Origin: Adenophora triphylla var. japonica
Lineage: Eukaryota > Streptophyta > Magnoliopsida > Asterales > Campanulaceae
Reading direction: 5' to 3'
Assembly: GCA_022495995.1 (NCBI GenBank)
Contig: JAFEMH010002319.1
Location: 62,001-126,000 of the forward strand
DNA length: 64,000 bases
Numbering within the stretch: the first letter of the stretch is position 1; every line of letters begins with the position of its first letter. Below the pieces are notes generated by a model, which was not told the DNA's origin, searched no databases, and was given only the letters and a program-made list of their open reading frames with translations. A program made the position numbers and the translations under genes. Below are positions 52,626 through 63,110 of the stretch, one piece after another.

Positions 52626-53679
52626 AACTAACTCTTTGGACCCAAAAGAATAAGGGGGACCATAAGCTTACTATTTTATTTCAGGAATGCTTAATGGCCT
52701 CAACCGATGCCGGTAAGGATGTTTGGATTATGGACAGTGGATGCTCTAGGCATATGACTGGACATGCTGATCTCCTCACCGATCTGGAAGAAGCATCTGG
52801 TCCTCCAGTTGTCTTTGGTGACAACGCAAAGGGCAAAATTATCGGTCGTGGATCCATCAAAAGAGGTACAGTCATTGTACAGAAGGTATCTTTGGTGGAT
52901 GGTCTGAAACACAACCTTCTCTCTATTTCACAATTTTGTGATAAAGGTATGCATTGTATTTTCAATTCTTCCAATTGCTATGTGAAAGACATTGCTACAG
53001 GTGAAACACTTCTCACTGGAAATCGGAAAGGTAACGTATATGCTATATATTTAAACAATGTTTCGAATGTTACTAATGTTTGTTTTGTAGCTAAGAACAT
53101 CAGTGAGAACTCCTGGCTATGGCATAAGAGACTCAATCACTTGAATTTCAAATACTATCCAAGCTGGCTAATCAAAATCTAGTTGCCGGCCTACCTCAAG
53201 TGTCTACTATTCATGAAAGGAAATGCAGAGCCTACCAGTTAGGAAAACAGCATAAAGAATCATTCCACAGCAAGCCCTACATGTCCACTTCTAGATGCCT
53301 CCAGTTGCTACATATGGATCTGTTTGGCCCCACAACTACTGCCAGTTTAGGGGGAAGCAGATATGCTTTGGTTGTTGTAGACGACTTCTCAAGATATACA
53401 TGGGTAGAGACTTTTGATTCAAAGGATGATACATATGAAGTTGCTACCAGATTATTCCGTCTACTTCAAACCCAAAAGGAGTGTGACATCATCAGTATGA
53501 GATCAGATAACGAAACGGAGTTCAAAAATAATGGAATTGCTCAGTACTGTGATGATCATGGAATAGACCATAATTTCTCAGCTGCTGGAACACCACAACA
53601 AAATGGTGTAGTTGAGAGAAAGAACAAAACATTGATCGAAGCTGGAAAAACAATGATATCCGAAGCTAGGCTTCCCTAG
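52626..53679 (+). pseudogene. Copia-3 protease, GAG-pre-integrase and integrase core
   Basis: The protease motif is IMDSGCSRHMTG (about 52729). GAG-pre-integrase is WLWHKRLNHLNF (about 53115), with a one-base slip near 53150. The integrase core keeps the DDE triad in HMDLFGP (about 53310), MRSDNETEF (about 53500) and GVVERKN (about 53612). A TAG at 53677-53679 follows ARLP, where YFWAEA continues in frame. Only a single C-to-T change separates this TAG from a glutamine codon. Integrase chemistry residues are intact but the protein is interrupted. Confidence 0.88.
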
Positions 53680-56120
53680 TATTTTTGGGCCGAAGCTATC
53701 CATACAGCCTGCTTCACCCAGAATAGATCTTTGGTCAACAAGTTTCACAACAAGACCCCTTATGAGCTGTGGCGTGGCAGAATTCCCAACATTGGTTTCT
53801 TCAAGATCTTCGGCTGCAAATGCTATGTACTTTACAACGGTAAAGAGCGTCGAGGTAAATTTGATAAAAAATCTGATGAAGGTATCTTTGTGGGATATGC
53901 CAAGCACATTAAGGCATTTAGAGTTTTTAATAAACGGTTGTTGAAAATTGTTGAATCTGTTCATGTTACATTTGATGAATTTGATTTGCTAGAGTCTGAT
54001 AAGACTCCAAATAGTACTGATAATTCTGGTGTGTTTGAGACAGGTGAAGCAAGTAATCAGAATCCAAATCAATCCACCAGTATCAATGCAAATCAATCTC
54101 CAGCTCAGCCTTCAGCCTCTAGTGGTGTAACCTGTAGAGACCTAGTTGATGACTCCTTCTTTCCTCAATCGGTTAGACATTCCAATGTTCAAACTCCCTT
54201 AACCGATCATTTACCATCTAGTCCTCATGTTAGCATTCCAAATTCACCTCCTGAAGCTGACCCAATTTCAAACATCAATTTACCATTTCCCTCTCCACTA
54301 ACCGATCACCATCAGTCTGCATCACCCTCACCTAACCGATCACCTCAACTGATTTCTTCTCCCCTAACCGATTCCACTTCTCAAATAGAAACCTTAAGAC
54401 AGGAATCGATCAGGCAAGACCTACCTAGGGAAGTGAAATCAGTTAGGAATCATCCTTTGGAAAATGTTATTGGTGATGTCTTTGGACCTAGAATGACTAG
54501 AGGCCAATTGAGAAGCATGGAGGAACAACATGGATTATTTTCCTCTGCTATGGTCTCTAATATAGAACCAAAGAAGACTGAAGAAGCACTTGATGACCCC
54601 AGCTGGGTAGAATCTATGCAAGAAGAGCTTAACCAGTTTGATAGATGTAAAGTTTGGGAATTAGTGCCTAGACCTAGTGATCAAACAGTGATTGGAACGA
54701 AATGGGTTTATAGGAATAAATTGGATGAGTCTGGAAAAATTGTAAGAAATAAGACCATATTAGTGGCAAAAGGATATAGACAGGAAGAAGGCATAGACTA
54801 TGATGAGACTTTTACTCCCGTAGCTAGATTAGAAGCCATTAGGGTATTTCTTGCCTATGCAGCCTACAAAGAGTTTAAGTTATATCAAATGGACGTGAAA
54901 AGTGCTTTTCTCAATGGTGAACTTCAAGAGCTTGTATATGTAGAACAACCTCCAGGATTTGAAGATTCCAAGAAGCCTAATCATGTCTACAAATTGAATA
55001 AAGCTTTGTATGGCCTCAAGCAAGCACCTCGAGCGTGGTATGAAACTCTCTCCAAATTCTTACTTAGTGAGAAGTTCGAACGAGGTAAAATCGACACCAC
55101 TTTATTCATTGCAAAGCATAATGAACATTCATTGTTAGCTCAAATATATGTTGATGACATTATTTTTGGATCTACTAACGAAAAATTATGCAAGAGATTG
55201 AGAAGCTTATGAAGAGCAAATTTGAGATGAGCATGATGGGTGAGCTAACCTTTTTCCTTGGACTTCAAGTCAAGCAAACCCAAGAAGGTATTTTCATCAA
55301 TCAAGCCAAATATACCAAAGATCTTATCAAGAAATTTGGTCTTGATTCCTCTAATCCTCAAAGCACTCCGATGGCCACAAATGTACACCTAGACAAAGAT
55401 GAGTCCGGTAAGAAAGTAGATATGACACTCTACCAAGGTATGATAGGATCTCTACTTTACTTAACCGCTAGTAGGCCAGATATCATGTTTGCCGTATGTG
55501 TATGTGCTAGATTTCAAGCTGATCCTAGAGAATCTCATCTACAAGCTGTTAAAAGAATTATTAGATATCTTGTGGGAACTGCTAACTTAGGTTTGTGGTA
55601 TCCAAAAGATTCATCATTTACACTAATTGGCTATTCAGATGCTGATTTTGCAGCTTGTAGGGTCACCAGGAAAAGTACCAGTGGAACTTGTCAATTTCTA
55701 GGTAACCGATTGGTTTCCTGGTCGTGCAAGAAACAGGCATCAATTTACACTTCTACGACTGAAGCTGAGTACATAGCCGCTAGGAGTTGCTGTTCACAAA
55801 TCCTATGGATGAAGCAACAACTAGTGGACTATGAAATTCCCCAAGAAGTATGTCCTATCTATTGTGATAATAGCTCAGCCATATCAGTCTCCAACAATCC
55901 TGTGATGCATTCAAAGACCAAGCACATAGACATCAAATACCACTTCCTCAAGGATCACGTTGAAAAGGGTAACATTGTTCTTTTAAAAGTCCATACTGAT
56001 TATCAACTAGCTGATATTTTGACAAAACCATTGGACATTAAAAGATTTGAATTCCTTAGAGGAGAACTAGGCATGATTGATATTCGTTTATTTTGTGTGC
56101 TAACTTTGCTGTTTGTGTAA
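53680..56120 (+). pseudogene. Copia-3 integrase C-terminus, reverse transcriptase and RNase H
   Basis: The integrase tail ([20 protein letters not shown]) is followed by a disordered S-, P- and N-rich linker (54020-54420) full of TAACCGAT motifs. The RT shows [56 protein letters not shown] and [10 protein letters not shown] (about 55147). One A is missing near 55190 (NEKLCK), shifting frame to the RNase H part. RNase H has GYSDADFA, STTEAEYIAA and IYCDNSSAI, then ADILTKPLDIKRFEFLRGEL, ending at 56120. Inactive as it stands, but with few lesions. Confidence 0.9.
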
Positions 56121-56470
56121 GCTCTCAACCGATCTTGGTGTTGTCTCAATTACTAATGCTAAACTGTGCTCTTGACCGATTGGTATAACCGGTATGGAAG
56201 ATATCCTAAACCGACAACCCCTAACCGATGGCCCTTGACTGATGCAAAAGCTCTCTCTTCTAACCGGTCAAACTTTCACTCCTGACCGATCATTGCCTAA
56301 CCAATCACTCTTTGATCGGTCAAGCCTCAAGCGGTGAAGTCATAAGAAAGCCTAACCGATCGCTCATTGCCTAACTGACGAACTGCGGCCGGATTAATAT
56401 TCACAATCCGTTTTGACCGGCGCGTCCCTTACCGATCGGTCACATCAATCACATCAGCCGCTCACCGCTT
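56121..56470 (+). promoter_or_regulatory. Dense cluster of AACCGAT/ACCGGT motifs after Copia-3 pol
   Basis: At least eleven ACCGA or ACCGG-centred sites on both strands in about 340 bp (for example 56127, 56177, 56188, 56210, 56223, 56263, 56283, 56315, 56355, 56417, 56430). CGGTTA matches the plant MYB core CNGTTR. No reading frame runs through it. Its role as a regulatory array is inferred. Confidence 0.6.
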
Positions 56471-57032
56471 CACCCTATCCTGACACATTCAAAAAGGCTG
56501 TTCCCTACTCCTTCCCACTACCGTCCTTTTGTACTTGATTGCTAGTCAAATTTAAAATTTTGTCACCAAAAAGGTAACTTCTTTATCATTCCATTTTATC
56601 AAAAGGTTATCTTTTTGTCATTATTACATTATGGTTTAACTGTCGCACACACGTACCTATTTTTGAGCCCTCATATTTAAAATCGTGTTCAATATCCTTT
56701 TAAATATCTGTGCCATGCAGTTGAAATGTTTTTTTAAAATTTCAAAAACCCCTCCATCTTCTCTCTTTCTACTATATAAGGAAAATAGAACTCTCATTTA
56801 AACTTTCCGATTCTCTTGTTCTCTACAAAAGCTCCGAGCATTCAAAAGCAATCAAACTTCATTCTTCCTTTGTTCTTCAAACTTTAATCCTTTCTGGTAA
56901 AGGTTTCTATAATCCCTAAATTCTTTCAACTTGAAGAACACGAACTCTTTTCAAAATCTAAACTCACGTCTTTTTTTTTCTTTTAAAATGTGTTCTAACT
57001 TAGAATGTTTTGATTTTTAACTCTTTTGACAG
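56471..57032 (+). promoter_or_regulatory. Probable promoter, leader and intron of the Copia-3 aORF
   Basis: TATATAAG at 56773-56780 is followed by a CT-rich leader. A GT-AG interval at 56897-57032 (CTG/GTAAAG ... TTTTGACAG) contains a branch-point-like CTAAC, and its acceptor abuts the ATG of the aORF exactly. This is the layout of a host gene with a leader intron. Transcription has not been shown. Confidence 0.5.
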
Positions 57033-60017
57033 ATGGCTCCCAAACCAACCAAGAAAGACATCTTCGGAGGTTACATTCTTCCAAGCTTCTTTGAATCTGA
57101 AGAAGGAAAGCTTCTTCAAGCTATGCTAACTGCTGCCGGTCTCTTGCCTTCTTGATGCCCGAATGAAATGATGACATCATGTATGAGCTGGTCAATGAGT
57201 TCTTCAACAATGGTGAAGTGGATGAAAATCTAAAGCCCGGTGTTGTGTCCCACATCTCTTCAACCGTTGGTGGTGTTTATGTTAATTTCTCTCCTACCTC
57301 CATTTTCGAAGCTTTCCCTACCGTTCCCTCAACCGGTTCATCTTCTGTTACCTCGAAAGACATGGAGTTAGCCTGGGCTAGTGTTCATGGAACCGATCCA
57401 TTTGTGACCTGTGAAGGAAATAAGAAAGCCGATCTGGATGCTATTCACTAAGCTTTGACTGAAGTAATTGACCGATATGTGATTTGCCAGTCTGGTTCCC
57501 ATCATTGTATCACTATGATACAATGGGAAGCCATTGCAGCTTTTATGCTTCAAAGAAAGTTCAATTGGTGCTCCTTCATCTACCGAGTCATTCTTATTGC
57601 CTTCAAGAAGTTTCAGAAGTAGAAGCCTTTGTCCTGATCAAACAAGGCGAAACCCATTCACTATCTTCTTATGAGTAGAATTCTTATGAGAATCCCTTCA
57701 ATCTTTACTATTTCTGGTAATCAGCTATCTGTTCCTAAGTCATTCGTCAAAGCATTTGACAAGGCTGATCAAGCAAGGATCCTCAGAGAAGCCAAACCTA
57801 CGGCTGCTATTGCTCCTCCAACCGATGTCCAACCGGCCAAGAAGAAACCATCCCAACTAAAGAAGAAGAAGTCAACCGAAGCTCCCAAACCGGTTTCTGA
57901 TCAACCTAAGCCTGCTCAACCGATCCCCTCACCGGCCAAAAGAAAATCTCCAGAACATGATGATGGTGACAATGAACCTATCTCTATCGTTATCTGACCC
58001 AAAAAGTCAGCAAGAAAATCATCCAAACCTCCTACTCCTCCAACCTCCTCAAAATCTAAACCTATTCCAAAAACTCCTTTCCAAATCGCCAAAGAAAACG
58101 CTGATAGAAGGAAAAGGATTGAAGCTGATATTTCCTCTTTCATACCTTTCATTCCCAACCGGTTGCTTGGCCATGATACCTTGACCGATGACATTCCTAT
58201 CATCGGTCATGCTTCCAATCCCTCTTACCGAAGATGCCAACCGATTAGGAATCCCACCTTCCATATTTTCCACAACAACCCTTTGTCCTTCAACCCTCAG
58301 TCTGCCTCATCACCAAGTTGGGTATACCCCATTGATCATTTGCCACCCTTCATTAGGAAGTTGCTTCAATTCCATGAAATCAATAAATCCTCTGTACCAG
58401 TTGGCAACCTTCAGGACTACATTGACTTTGGAAACTGTCAAGAAGAAAATGGAGTGTACTTCGGCAGACCGTGCCGTCTCAGAGACTATGATCTTTCTTC
58501 ATCTCGGCGCAGTCTCATCAAAAGATACAACAAGTTCTTTGATCAGCTTCCTCTCAAGTGGAATGCTGTCTATTTGGCTCAAGATAGAACGAGGCAGGAC
58601 ATGATGATCCAAGCTGTATGGGCAGACTTTGCCATTCTATATGGAGCTGAAGACACTTTGATTGAGACTGACTATTATCAGTCTGGGAGATACGAGATGG
58701 AATTTGATTCTCTCCCAAACTTCGACTCTGAACCGGTATGTCTTGGCCCAAGGAAGAATCAACTAATCAGAAATGTGATGGATCTATTAGATAATTTGTT
58801 GGACATGGATAATGAGCTTAAGGCTGCTGGAAATATCTCTCTTGCCGATTTCTTTTCATTGGTTCAGTCTAACAAAACCAAGTGGCCTACGGTAACCGAT
58901 GCTGAAATTGATGCCTTGTTTGATGATGAAGGGGAAGAGGAAGAAAAAGAAAAATTTGAGGAGATTGCTAAGTCTAGTTCTAGTTCTGACTCTAGTTCTA
59001 ATGGTGGTGATGAGTCTAACCGAATGGAGAGTGTGGATCAAGTGTTTACCACTCCTGAACCGATGGCAATGGTTAAAAGCCTAGGAGGAGGCATTACCGA
59101 CACGTCACCGGTTACCTCATTGGGAGGAGGCATTGCTGACAAACCGGCCTCTACTCAGCCGATGATATCTCCACCGGTCTCAATCCCTCCAACCGATGTA
59201 TCTACTGAACCGATTGGAGTATCACAACCGATTGATGCTGATGATGTTCTACTGCAACAGGCTGTAGCTGCTAGCCTATTTGATGTTGAGCAAAACCGAT
59301 TGCTAGCCCGAGCTGATGAAATGGCTACTGCTCAAGCTGTTCAAGCTTCTCTTCAGGATAGCCAGGTTAGAGAAATTCAAGCCATGATTTCAAGTCCTCC
59401 AAGGGTTGAGGAGGAGATTCAATCTGTGCCTCCCACTTCCACATCTCCTGATGATGAATCTGATTTCTTTGAGGTGGAGGAAATTTCTGATGATGATGAT
59501 GAGTTCAACATAATGGATCCTGTTTGTCCACCTTGGTTTATGCTGATCCTTGCCTCTATCAGAAAGATGTGCTTTCTCCCTTGAATTACTATACTTCTAA
59601 ATCATCCATTCCTCGAACATCTCATGGTATTCCTCTATTTGGCATTCACAAAAAGATCTCTAGCCGTGCCGAGTACAAGCTTGTTTCTGATCCTCCTCCA
59701 TTTTCCCAAGAGCTCCAAAAGTTGAAAGAGAAAGATGTCAATATTCCTTTCTACCTATCCAGAACCTTTGGCCCCGGGGAAACCAGTTCCAAAAATCAAA
59801 AGCTTGTTGCACTAAAGCTTCGCAAAAGGTTTCCTCCGCCCAAGGGTCAATCGGTCAAGTCTTCCAAAATCGATCAACAGTTAGTCACCAACTTCCCCAC
59901 CAAGCAAAAACTGATGTTCTCTCCGTCCAAATCCCAAAGGCTTCGTCACATCAGAATTCAAGGAGAGATTGCACAAACAGCCCCCAAACCGATTGAGTGC
60001 ACCTTCTCAACCGCCAA
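57033..60017 (+). pseudogene. Copia-3 aORF with UIM-like motifs (broken, interrupted)
   Basis: It starts MAPKPTKKDIFGGYILPSFF at 57033 and hits a TGA after about 40 codons. Open pieces follow at 57179-57451, 57671-57997, 58163-59584 (473 codons) and 59524-60017. The middle has a K- and P-rich NLS-like part (KKKPSQLKKKKS), then a globular region (FRNVMDLLD-like helices; RDYDLSSSRRSLIKRYNKFF at about 58475). An acidic stretch follows, then two ubiquitin-interacting-motif-like helices (DDVLLQQAVAASLFD at 59239 and ATAQAVQASLQDS at 59323). The chromovirus cuts it after IECTFSTAN. No enzyme domain or membrane segment was found. Function unknown. Confidence 0.65.
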
Positions 60018-62256
60018 TGTAATATATGGGTATTTTGATATATTATATTAGAAAATAAAAATAAAAATAAAAAAATGAATAACTAAATGAATATTAACAA
60101 GTTAATGTATTAGTTAAATATTGGAAGGTCAACCTTAGAAATTTGACAGCCATTGTTGTACCTTAGAATTTTGACAGCCATTGCTGTGGGAAAATAGAAA
60201 GCCAGACTTTGAATTTTGAAAGCCATAGACATCAGTATAAATAATCTTCTTCAGGCTAAGGATTTTCATTCGAAATTGAGAGAGAGAGACTGAGAGGTGG
60301 GACGGCTGGAGCTTGGAGAAGAAGACGGACAGAAGAGTGAAGGGACCTTGTTCGAACAGATTGAGCAAGGGCAGTGCCTAAGGGACTGAATCAGTGTCGA
60401 AATCCTTGCTTGAGGTAAGTCAATCCTTAAATCCTAGTTTTAGTTTCGTGGTTCTAATCTGCAAGAGATTCAGGGTGTTTAAATATTGGATATGAATTCA
60501 ACTAAGTAACAGTGAATTGAGGTTTTGTTGAATTGTTAAAGGATTAATGGTTTTGTATAAATAGATAATATTATGTTATAAGCTGGGTATAAAAAAAAAG
60601 AGAGAATAATGAAATCAAGTTAAGCAAACGAAGGTCGGTGCTCGGTGTTTGTTGGGTGCTCTACATGGTGGCACGAAATTGTTCTTTGGGAGAATTGGAG
60701 AAGGTGGAATAAGTTACAACTAGCCTTGATATACTTATAAATTACGGTTGGTCACATAAGTTGTGGGTATTAATTTTGATCGGCAACATGGATTCGAATT
60801 ATGGTTGTTGGGTTACCATGTTTTCTTAGAGTTACATTCTATATTACTATGTATGTATACACGGTATGAAGTTACATTGTTTAGAGTTCTATATTATTAT
60901 GTTCGTAATTACGAGTACAATGGAGTTCAGCTAGGATAATGGTTGCCTGAATTAGAAATCAAGAAAAATGCAGTAAGTAAATTATGTGAATCAAATCATA
61001 GACAAGTGGGTTAGAGGATTTAAAACTCGGTTGATCAATAGTGCACTGCATATTCAATTGTTGGGAATGAGGATTTACATCCAACCTCTGTTAGGCCCAT
61101 TTAGACCATGGTGTTCTAGAGTACAAATTCACCCCATAATAAGTTAAATTTCAAAAATGTCCTTAGGATCATGGAAATCTGTATTAGTCCTTGAAGTTTA
61201 AAAATCTCAAATTAGTCTAACTGTGTTTCGTTAATAATATTATATTTTTGTTGTGATTAGATTTTGGGAAGCGAAATTAGGAGCGGTCAGTTCCGGTGCT
61301 AGACAATTACGATAAGGTAAGGGATTACGTCTCTTAGTCTTATTGTATATCGTTATCTATTGGCCCTCCATTCTTAGAGTAATTATTGTATTACCGTTAT
61401 GGCCGGTAACTTTGATTGGAATTCACTCCAAGTGCTTTCGTCATTGAAATTTTCTAAACTTAAATTGACATTGATTTCTTGGTCAATTAAAGAACATCAT
61501 CGATAAAAGAATGATCACTTAATGACACCCATTTAATTATGGGTTAATATTGATGTACTATTGATACCCGGTCATGAGGGTTAGTTCATGACATGCCTAT
61601 GTGGCATTAACCATCGACACCACTGAAATTGTGGTTATATATAGGTTATCCGGATATACCGAACCATTGATACATCGACTATTGAACCCTTTTGGGTAAC
61701 TTTTGAACATTGAAATGTTGAGATGAATATTAAGTGATCATAATTGATTTTTCGCATTATCGAATATTGAATTGTGCCATGATTTCCTTTTCGTTGTAAT
61801 AAGAAGATTATTTTTGGATTTACTTATCAGTTTCATCGAAAATTATTTATTGATACACTCTTTGAGGTCACCCCTTCTTAGAAACCGAAGGGGCGACGTA
61901 GGACCTTACTGAGCATTGTTCGCTCACCCTTTTTCTAAATTCTATTTCTTCAGGTTATAAGTAGGAAAGCAAGGCTTTCAGTGGAGACATCTTTGAGGCG
62001 GACCCGAATAAGTAAAGTAGTGATTTTATATTTTAAGTAGGCTTTTATTGAGATTGTAATAAATGAATTTTGATGGCTACTAGCCGTTAGTAGTGAAAGA
62101 TGATTGTTACGCTTCCGTTATTTGTTTTGGTTTTGTGGTTAGATGTACTAGCCGTAGAGATTTAAATTGTAGTTTGTGACCGTTAATCCTTTATTTTGGA
62201 GGACGGATTTATATTATTAACGATATTATGATATTCAGAAATTTGGGACTGTTACA
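60018..62256 (+). repeat. Chromovirus 5' LTR
   Basis: TGTAATATAT to GGACTGTTACA, 2,239 bp. A TATA box (TATAAATA) is at 60236-60243. The block GACCTTACTGAGCATTGTTC near 61900 resembles a conserved element of long chromovirus LTRs. No ORF of note; the other LTR is outside the window. Confidence 0.85.
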
Positions 62257-62258
62257 GT

Positions 62259-62276
62259 TGGTATCAGAGCATTGGG
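62259..62276 (+). other. Chromovirus primer binding site
   Basis: TGGTATCAGAGCATTGGG starts 3 nt after the LTR. It is the initiator-methionine tRNA complement. Confidence 0.9.
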
Positions 62277-62499
62277 ATTAGATTTTGAAAGGGGATAAGA
62301 ACTCTTATTAGTGAAGCATTAGGGTTATGAACAATTAAAGAATTAGTTCCTTAAAGTCAATTGAGGATAATAGCTATTAAGTTTTGGAAGCTTATTGATG
62401 ATATAGATGATTGATTTAATGGTTTCTTAGTATCTATTGAGGTTAATCAATATTTCTTGTCTCAATTGTAATCAATATTTCTTATCTCAATTGTAGGAA

Positions 62500-62772
62500 A
62501 TGGCGAGAATTAAGAGAACGCCCACCCGGGGAATGAGTAGGGTGAAAAGAATGGAGTACTGGAATCTCAAAGGTCATAAGAAGGTTAAAAGATTGGAAAA
62601 GAAATTAAGACAAACTCGTAAGAAGCTCAAGGAGAGAGATGAAGACCTAAAACTAATGGAGATGAAATTGGACCGAGCAAATGAATGGGGATTACAAATG
62701 ATGAATCAGGCTAGTGCATTGATGTACGGGTGGGGAAGTGATGAACAAGATGATGGACAGTCAGAAGATTAA
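62500..62772 (+). CDS. Small leader ORF upstream of chromovirus gag, 90 aa
   Basis: Intact ORF between PBS and gag. The N-terminus is very basic (MARIKRTPTRGMSRVKR). A heptad-like helix, KKVKRLEKKLRQTRKKLKER and onward to about residue 60, suggests a coiled coil. An acidic tail (GSDEQDDGQSED) ends it at TAA 62770-62772. The charge split and length suggest a small nucleic-acid-binding or gag-accessory protein. I do not recognise a named family. It would be the first ORF met by ribosomes on the genomic RNA, so it could also tune gag translation. Confidence 0.6.
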   Translation: MARIKRTPTRGMSRVKRMEYWNLKGHKKVKRLEKKLRQTRKKLKERDEDLKLMEMKLDRANEWGLQMMNQASALMYGWGSDEQDDGQSED

Positions 62773-63110
62773 GAGTTGTCAAATCTATTTTGTCGAGTAT
62801 TAGATGGTGTTAGATGAATAATGTACCCTTGACTCCATCAATTGAGAAATAAAAGTTGAATTATTTATCTTCTACATTGTCTCAATACCATTGTCCCTAC
62901 CCATTGATTTGATTGAACCCTATGAAAAAAAAATAAAAAATTTGAAGATTGAAAATAAAATTGAAATTTATGTTGAAAATTTAAAAGAAATTATTGAACA
63001 AGTCGAATGTACTTGAAACCATTGATTATGAGACACGTATAAGGTAGACTAATTATATTACCTTGCTTAGAAATTTCAAAATTGTGATCGTTAACTTTTG
63101 GTAATAGGGA
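62773..63110 (+). other. Chromovirus leader between small ORF and gag
   Basis: AT-rich, with an A-rich run near 62925-62990. No coding or structural feature recognised. Confidence 0.6.

Larger units (their letters stand above)
48532..60017 (+). mobile_element. Copia-3: SIRE-like Ty1/Copia element with long aORF (3' end not in window)
   Basis: 5' LTR, PBS, gag with two knuckles, protease, integrase, RT, RNase H and a long aORF in sense orientation. The element sits in the upstream DNA of MYB copy E; the expected target duplication left half is TTTCT (48527-48531). A chromovirus Gypsy interrupts it at 60018, so its 3' LTR lies to the right of the window. Several frameshifts and one clear stop disable gag-pol. 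The element is saturated with AACCGA/ACCGGT-type motifs. Confidence 0.92.
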
